NCBI GenBank assembly: GCA_024638225.1
Contig: JAHEKR010000013.1
Span: forward strand, 1-46,247
DNA length: 46,247 nucleotides
Source of the DNA: Flavobacteriaceae bacterium
GTDB lineage: Bacteria > Bacteroidota > Bacteroidia > Flavobacteriales > Flavobacteriaceae
Direction of reading: 5' to 3'
Positions 41,481 through 46,247 of this stretch are shown here, in pieces. Position 1 is the first letter of the stretch; the number at the start of each line of letters is the position of its first letter. The notes beneath the pieces are model-generated. The model had not been told where the DNA came from, searched no databases, and saw nothing but the letters and a program-made list of their open reading frames with translations. The translations under genes were made by a program, and so were the position numbers.

Positions 41481-41694
41481 CTAAATCGTATTGTTTTTTT
41501 GTAACTGCAAGCTAAGAGTAGAAAACGTAGAATATGGTTTATCATTATTGGCATTGTTGCCAAAAAAGAGTGTCTCAACTTGCGTGTTTGTAGTCGTTTC
41601 TATTTCATGAATTATGTGTAAAGTCGTATCATCAACGGGGCTATGACAAGCAACAAACAACAGTATAGATGTCATTAACAAAAAAAGATTTCAT
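41481..41694 (-). CDS. Small lipoprotein, probable frame disruption in a T7 run near the start
   Basis: ORF from TTG 41681 reads MLMTSILLFVACHSPVDD...; ATG at 41694 would yield MKSFLLMTSILLFVACHSPVDD (full lipobox signal) if the T7 were T6. Confidence 0.5.
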
Positions 41695-41697
41695 GAT

Positions 41698-42117
41698 TTA
41701 TATTTTTTTCCAGTAGTGTTTGTAGTTGTCGTTTAGGGAGTAATATTTCCCCCATTTCCCCATGCCAAATACTTCTCCATTCGTATAGAGTTGTATATCT
41801 CGATCTTTGTATTGCAGAGTTATTACATCCCATTTGGGAGCTTTCATATATGTTTTTAAACGCGCATTATTTACATTAGTGATGAAGGCTTGAATTTCTT
41901 CTTTTTTAGTGATGTAAATAGCTTCTTTAGGATTAATATTGAATTCGATCGTAATTTTTTCAATAGCAGCAGTGGGTAGTTTAGGGTACATATCCGTGTA
42001 GATTTCCTTCTTTTTTTGGCAGGAGAATACGATTAGAAGCAAAGCACTCAATCCAACAGTGGCAACTGTGCTGGGTGCTTTTGCAAAATATTTTTTTCTG
42101 GGTTGATTGTACGCCAT
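41698..42117 (-). CDS. Hypothetical lipoprotein-like protein
   Basis: 139 aa; LSALLLIVFSCQKKKEIYTDMYP signal/lipobox-like segment. Confidence 0.65.
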   Translation of the reverse strand: MAYNQPRKKYFAKAPSTVATVGLSALLLIVFSCQKKKEIYTDMYPKLPTAAIEKITIEFNINPKEAIYITKKEEIQAFITNVNNARLKTYMKAPKWDVITLQYKDRDIQLYTNGEVFGMGKWGKYYSLNDNYKHYWKKI

Positions 42118-42385
42118 TTGGGGTTCTAATTTTGGATACTATTCCGCTTTAATTATTTTAAAAAACCATCCGCCTGCCAGAACTGTTTCGCTAACCAACT
42201 AAATAGCCTTGACGAATGCTTAAAAAACCCCAACAAAATTCGTTAAAAATACGTTTGTGATACAGTATGTAGGTTTACCTAAACGAGTCAGGTACTTAGA
42301 ATAATAGGATTGGAGTTTGTTTAGCTAAACATAACAAAAAAATCCAAAACTCTAACCTAATTGGGTTGCATTTTGAATATTATCT

Positions 42386-42417
42386 TTTGCCTATCTACAA
42401 GAAAGACATTACATTTG
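42386..42417 (+). promoter_or_regulatory. rpsA promoter: TTTG (42386-42389), 20-bp spacer, TACATTTG (42410-42417)
   Basis: Matches the Bacteroidota -33 TTTG / -7 TAnnTTTG pattern; would leave a leader of about 100 nt. Confidence 0.6.
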
Positions 42418-42524
42418 CCGTCCTCTTGGGAAGCGCTTTAGAGTAATACAAGAGTAAAAACACAAATAACCCTTCTGTAAGGCAGCGCCTTTACTCCGCC
42501 AAGCAGAATACAAAGAACCGCAGC

Positions 42525-44408
42525 ATGGCTGACGAAAACCAACCCCTAGAAGAAACAACAGAAGAAGTTGTTGCCTCATCCGAAACTACATCTGAAGAAG
42601 TAGTTGAGACTACTGAAGCTCAACCTGAGCAAGAAGAAACAGTAACTCCAGAAGAAGATACCACACCAACCGTTTCACCCGAAGAGTTTTTGGCTAATTT
42701 TGATTGGCAAAACTACGAAGAGGGAATTGAAGCTGTTGAAGATGATAAACTAAAAGAATTCGAGCAACTCGTTTCTGAAAACTTTGTCGATACTCAAGGT
42801 GCAGATGTAGTTGTTGGGAAAGTCATTCACATGACCGATCGCGAGGCAATCATTGATATTAACGCCAAATCTGAAGGTGTTATTTCACTTAATGAATTTC
42901 GTTACAACCCAGACCTAAAAGTAGGAGACTCGGTTGAGGTAATGATTGATACTCGCGAAGACAAGACAGGGCAACTTGTGTTGTCGCACCGTAAGGCACG
43001 TACCATCATGGCATGGGATCGTGTGAACGCTGCACACGACAATCAAGAGATAGTCACTGGATTTGTTAAATGCCGTACAAAAGGGGGAATGATTGTTGAT
43101 GTGTTTGGCATCGAAGCATTCTTGCCAGGTTCACAAATTGACGTGAAACCTATCCGTGACTACGACCAGTACGTAAACAAAAACATGGAATTTAAGATTG
43201 TTAAAATCAACCATGAGTTTAAAAATGTTGTTGTCTCGCACAAAGCGCTTATCGAAGCGGATATCGAAGAGCAGAAAAAAGAAATCATTGCACAACTTGA
43301 AAAAGGTCAAGTACTCGAGGGTACAGTCAAAAACATCACTTCTTATGGTGTCTTTATCGACCTTGGAGGTGTAGATGGACTGGTACACATTACCGACCTT
43401 TCTTGGAACCGCATCAGCCACCCAAGCGAAATTTTAGAAGTAGAGCAGAAGCTCAATGTGGTTATCCTTGACTTTGATGATGACAAGTCTCGAATTCAGT
43501 TGGGCGTTAAGCAGTTGACACAACATCCTTGGGATGCCATCGGCGACAGCATGAATGAAGGCGATAAAGTTAAAGGAAAAGTGACTGTAATTGCTGACTA
43601 TGGTGCATTTGTGGAAGTAGCACCAGGCGTTGAAGGTTTAGTACACGTTTCTGAAATGTCGTGGAGCACACACTTACGTTCTGCACAAGACTTTGTTAAA
43701 GTAGGGGATGAGTTAGAAACCGTTATTTTAAACTTGGACCGCGATGATCGTAAAATGTCGCTGGGTATCAAGCAACTATCACAAGATCCTTGGACAGATA
43801 TTACCATCAAATATCCATTAGGTTCCAAGCATACAGGTATTGTTCGTAACTATACCAACTTTGGTGTGTTTGTTGAACTTGAAGCAGGAATAGATGGATT
43901 AATTTACATTTCAGATCTTTCTTGGACGAAAAAAGTGAAGCACCCATCAGAAGTGGTAACAGTAGGTCAAGAGCTTGATGTTATTGTACTTGAACTGGAC
44001 GTTGAGGGACGTAAATTAAGTCTTGGACACAAGCAAACCACAGATAACCCTTGGGAAAAGTATGCCAAAACATATAAAGAGGGCTCTGTCCATGAGCTAG
44101 CCATCACAGAACTTGTTGACAAAGGAGCTACTATTTTCTTAAATGATGATATCACTGCGTTTGTTCCTGGACGTCATCTAGACAAGCAGGACGGTTCAAA
44201 ACTTGGCAAAGGCGAAACGGCTGAATTTAAAGTAATTGAATTCAACAAAGACTTTAAGCGTGTGGTGATGTCACATGCAGCTGTTTACAAAGGCATCGAA
44301 GCTGATAATGTGAAAACATCGCGCCGCAAAATGAGCGATAATGCAGAAAAATCTACTTTAGGAGATTTGGATGCGCTAGCTGATTTGAAGCGTAAAATGG
44401 ATGGTTAA
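42525..44408 (+). CDS. rpsA: 30S ribosomal protein S1
   Basis: Multiple S1 domains (GQVLEGTVKNITSYGVFIDLGGVDGLVHITDLSW; GDKVKGKVTVIADYGAFVEVAPGVEGLVHVSEMSW), acidic N-terminal extension. Confidence 0.97.
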   Translation: MADENQPLEETTEEVVASSETTSEEVVETTEAQPEQEETVTPEEDTTPTVSPEEFLANFDWQNYEEGIEAVEDDKLKEFEQLVSENFVDTQGADVVVGKVIHMTDREAIIDINAKSEGVISLNEFRYNPDLKVGDSVEVMIDTREDKTGQLVLSHRKARTIMAWDRVNAAHDNQEIVTGFVKCRTKGGMIVDVFGIEAFLPGSQIDVKPIRDYDQYVNKNMEFKIVKINHEFKNVVVSHKALIEADIEEQKKEIIAQLEKGQVLEGTVKNITSYGVFIDLGGVDGLVHITDLSWNRISHPSEILEVEQKLNVVILDFDDDKSRIQLGVKQLTQHPWDAIGDSMNEGDKVKGKVTVIADYGAFVEVAPGVEGLVHVSEMSWSTHLRSAQDFVKVGDELETVILNLDRDDRKMSLGIKQLSQDPWTDITIKYPLGSKHTGIVRNYTNFGVFVELEAGIDGLIYISDLSWTKKVKHPSEVVTVGQELDVIVLELDVEGRKLSLGHKQTTDNPWEKYAKTYKEGSVHELAITELVDKGATIFLNDDITAFVPGRHLDKQDGSKLGKGETAEFKVIEFNKDFKRVVMSHAAVYKGIEADNVKTSRRKMSDNAEKSTLGDLDALADLKRKMDG

Positions 44409-44433
44409 GAATAATACCATTCAAAAAAGGAAC

Positions 44434-44462
44434 AAAAAAGGGGCAATATCGCCCTTTTTTTT
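44434..44462. terminator. Bidirectional intrinsic terminator between convergent rpsA and leuB
   Basis: AAAAAAGGGGC-AATATC-GCCCTTTTTTTT; A-run and T-run allow function on both strands. Confidence 0.85.
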
Positions 44463-45519
44463 ATGCGATATTTTTGGCGATAAAGTCGCCAACGTCAGAA
44501 GTGGAGTAGTTATTTTCAGGAAAAACCTCAGGCGTACAAACTCCTGTTGCTAAGGCGAGATCAACAGCAGTTGCAACAGCCGCCGCCTCTTGATCCATGT
44601 CAAAATGAGTCAACATCATAGCTGCAGATAAAATCATGGCAATTGGGTTTGCTATCCCTTTGCCTGCTCCTTGAGGAAAAGATCCGTGTATGGGTTCAAA
44701 CAAAGCATGTTTATCGCCAACAGCTGCTGAAGGGAGGAGTCCAATAGACCCTCCAATCACACTTCCTTCATCAGAAATAATATCTCCAAACAAATTACTT
44801 GTCAGCAACACATCAAACTGATTAGGTGCTAAAATCATTTGCATGGCTGCATTGTCTACAAATAAAAATTCAAGTTTTACATCGGCATAGTTTTTTTCGT
44901 GCAATTCGGTAACCACACGTCTCCACAAACGGGAAGATTCCAATACATTGGCTTTGTCGACCAATGTGAGGATGTTACGTCGTTTACGCGCTGCAGCAAA
45001 AGCTTTATGTGCTATACGCTCTATTTCGGCTCGTGTGTACTGGCATAAGTCTGAAGCCGTGTTTTTGTCTTCAGACAATTTTTTTTCACCAAAATAAATG
45101 CCCCCGGTCAGTTCTCGATACATGACAAAATCAGTTCCTTGGACACGCTCTTCCTTTAGTGGAGATTGGTGTAGAAGCGCATCAAAAGTTTTTACTGGAC
45201 GAATATTACAGTACAAGCCTAGTGCCTTGCGTATGGCCAGCAACCCCTGTTCTGGGCGCACCTTAGCGTTGGGATTATTGTCGTATTTCGGGTCTCCAAT
45301 AGCGCCGAAGAGGACAGCATCACTCTCTAAGCTGGCTTTTAAAGTAGCCTCAGGAAGTGGATTACCCGTTTTGTCTATGGCTATTGCACCCATATCCGCA
45401 TAGGTGTAATGAAACTCGTGACCATAAGCATGCGCTACAGCGTCGAGCACTTTAATGGCTTCCGTGGTAATTTCTGGACCAATTCCGTCCCCGGGAATTA
45501 CGGCAATATGCTTTTTCAT
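44461..45519 (-). CDS. leuB: 3-isopropylmalate dehydrogenase
   Basis: IAVIPGDGIGPEITTEAIKVL, FGAIGDPKYDNNP, LTSNLFGDIISDEGSVIGGSIGLLPSAAVG, EPIHGSFPQGAGKGIANPIAMILSAAMML. Confidence 0.97.
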   Translation of the reverse strand: MKKHIAVIPGDGIGPEITTEAIKVLDAVAHAYGHEFHYTYADMGAIAIDKTGNPLPEATLKASLESDAVLFGAIGDPKYDNNPNAKVRPEQGLLAIRKALGLYCNIRPVKTFDALLHQSPLKEERVQGTDFVMYRELTGGIYFGEKKLSEDKNTASDLCQYTRAEIERIAHKAFAAARKRRNILTLVDKANVLESSRLWRRVVTELHEKNYADVKLEFLFVDNAAMQMILAPNQFDVLLTSNLFGDIISDEGSVIGGSIGLLPSAAVGDKHALFEPIHGSFPQGAGKGIANPIAMILSAAMMLTHFDMDQEAAAVATAVDLALATGVCTPEVFPENNYSTSDVGDFIAKNIA

Positions 45520-45543
45520 TTGTTGGTTTTTATGGAGGAACTA

Positions 45544-46131
45544 TTACGCACGATTTTGTTCAAACGCCTCAATAGCTTCTTTTTGACTCAATAGATAGTC
45601 AATATCATCATATCCATTGAGCAAACACATTTTCTTGTAAGCGTTTAGTTCAAAAGGGATATTTAGGTTAGCTTTTGGAACGCTAAAGTGTTGCGCTTCT
45701 AAATCAATCTTAGCAACACTGGTTTTTTCTGTTTGAATTAATTCGAAAATTTGACGGAGTTCTTCTGTACTAACTTGTATGGGTAGTATACCGTTATTGA
45801 GCGCATTCCCTTTAAAGATATCTGCAAAAAAACTGGACACAACTACCTTGAACCCATAGTCTGCTAAGGCCCAAGCTGCATGTTCACGACTTGAACCACA
45901 GCCAAAATTATTTCCTGCAACAAGAATTGATCCCGAGAAAGAAGGGTCATTTAACACAAAATCAGCTTTTGGAGTACCGTCTGTTTCAAATCGCCAATCG
46001 CGAAATAGATTTTCACCAAAACCTTTTCGGTCCGTTGCTTTTAAAAAACGCGCGGGTATAATTTGGTCTGTATCCACATTTTCTACGTGAATAGGCACCA
46101 TACTACTTTCGAGTAACTTAAATTTTTCCAT
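45544..46131 (-). CDS. leuD: 3-isopropylmalate dehydratase small subunit
   Basis: [49 protein letters not shown]. Confidence 0.97.
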   Translation of the reverse strand: MEKFKLLESSMVPIHVENVDTDQIIPARFLKATDRKGFGENLFRDWRFETDGTPKADFVLNDPSFSGSILVAGNNFGCGSSREHAAWALADYGFKVVVSSFFADIFKGNALNNGILPIQVSTEELRQIFELIQTEKTSVAKIDLEAQHFSVPKANLNIPFELNAYKKMCLLNGYDDIDYLLSQKEAIEAFEQNRA

Positions 46132-46247
46132 TAGTTTAGACTTACATCTACAATTTTTCCAGCTACTGCAGCCGCAGCCGCTGTAACAGGACTGGCCAAT
46201 AGGGTACGTGCTCCTTGCCCTTGACGTCCTTCAAAATTTCTATTTGA
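46131..46247 (-). CDS. leuC: 3-isopropylmalate dehydratase large subunit, C-terminal fragment (runs off the right edge)
   Basis: Reverse-strand translation [38 protein letters not shown], the characteristic LeuC C-terminus; TAATG overlap with leuD. Confidence 0.93.
   Translation of the reverse strand, partial: SNRNFEGRQGQGARTLLASPVTAAAAAVAGKIVDVSLN

Overview
This 46 kb window is a gene-dense chromosomal segment from a Bacteroidota bacterium, most likely Flavobacteriia-like. The lineage call rests on a PorQ homologue, GIN-domain (DUF2807) and DUF4835 proteins, an UpxY-type NusG paralogue, and TAnnTTTG -7 boxes. Most genes are housekeeping: trmD, htrA, dapF, mltG, rsmI-like, dnaA, ribD, prmC, ligA, dapA, bamD, rpoZ, coaBC, recN, fabI, coaE, a histidine kinase/response regulator pair, xerD, aroQ, lpd, msrB, lon, porQ, cmk, rpsA and leuBDC. 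The left edge (1-4.6 kb) looks like the border of a surface-polysaccharide locus: ugd, a NusG/UpxY-like antiterminator, a WecA/MraY-like transferase, and a predicted membrane-spanning propeller/winged-helix regulator. I found no rRNA, tRNA, CRISPR array, prophage, transposon or recognisable defence island. Nothing here is clearly a new system. The most follow-up-worthy items are the propeller-TM-wHTH protein, an orphan 217-aa protein with a weak gasdermin-like motif pattern, a GIN-domain gene broken twice at A-runs, a second homopolymer-disrupted lipoprotein start, several -7 boxes placed almost on start codons, and many convergent gene pairs with almost no intergenic space.
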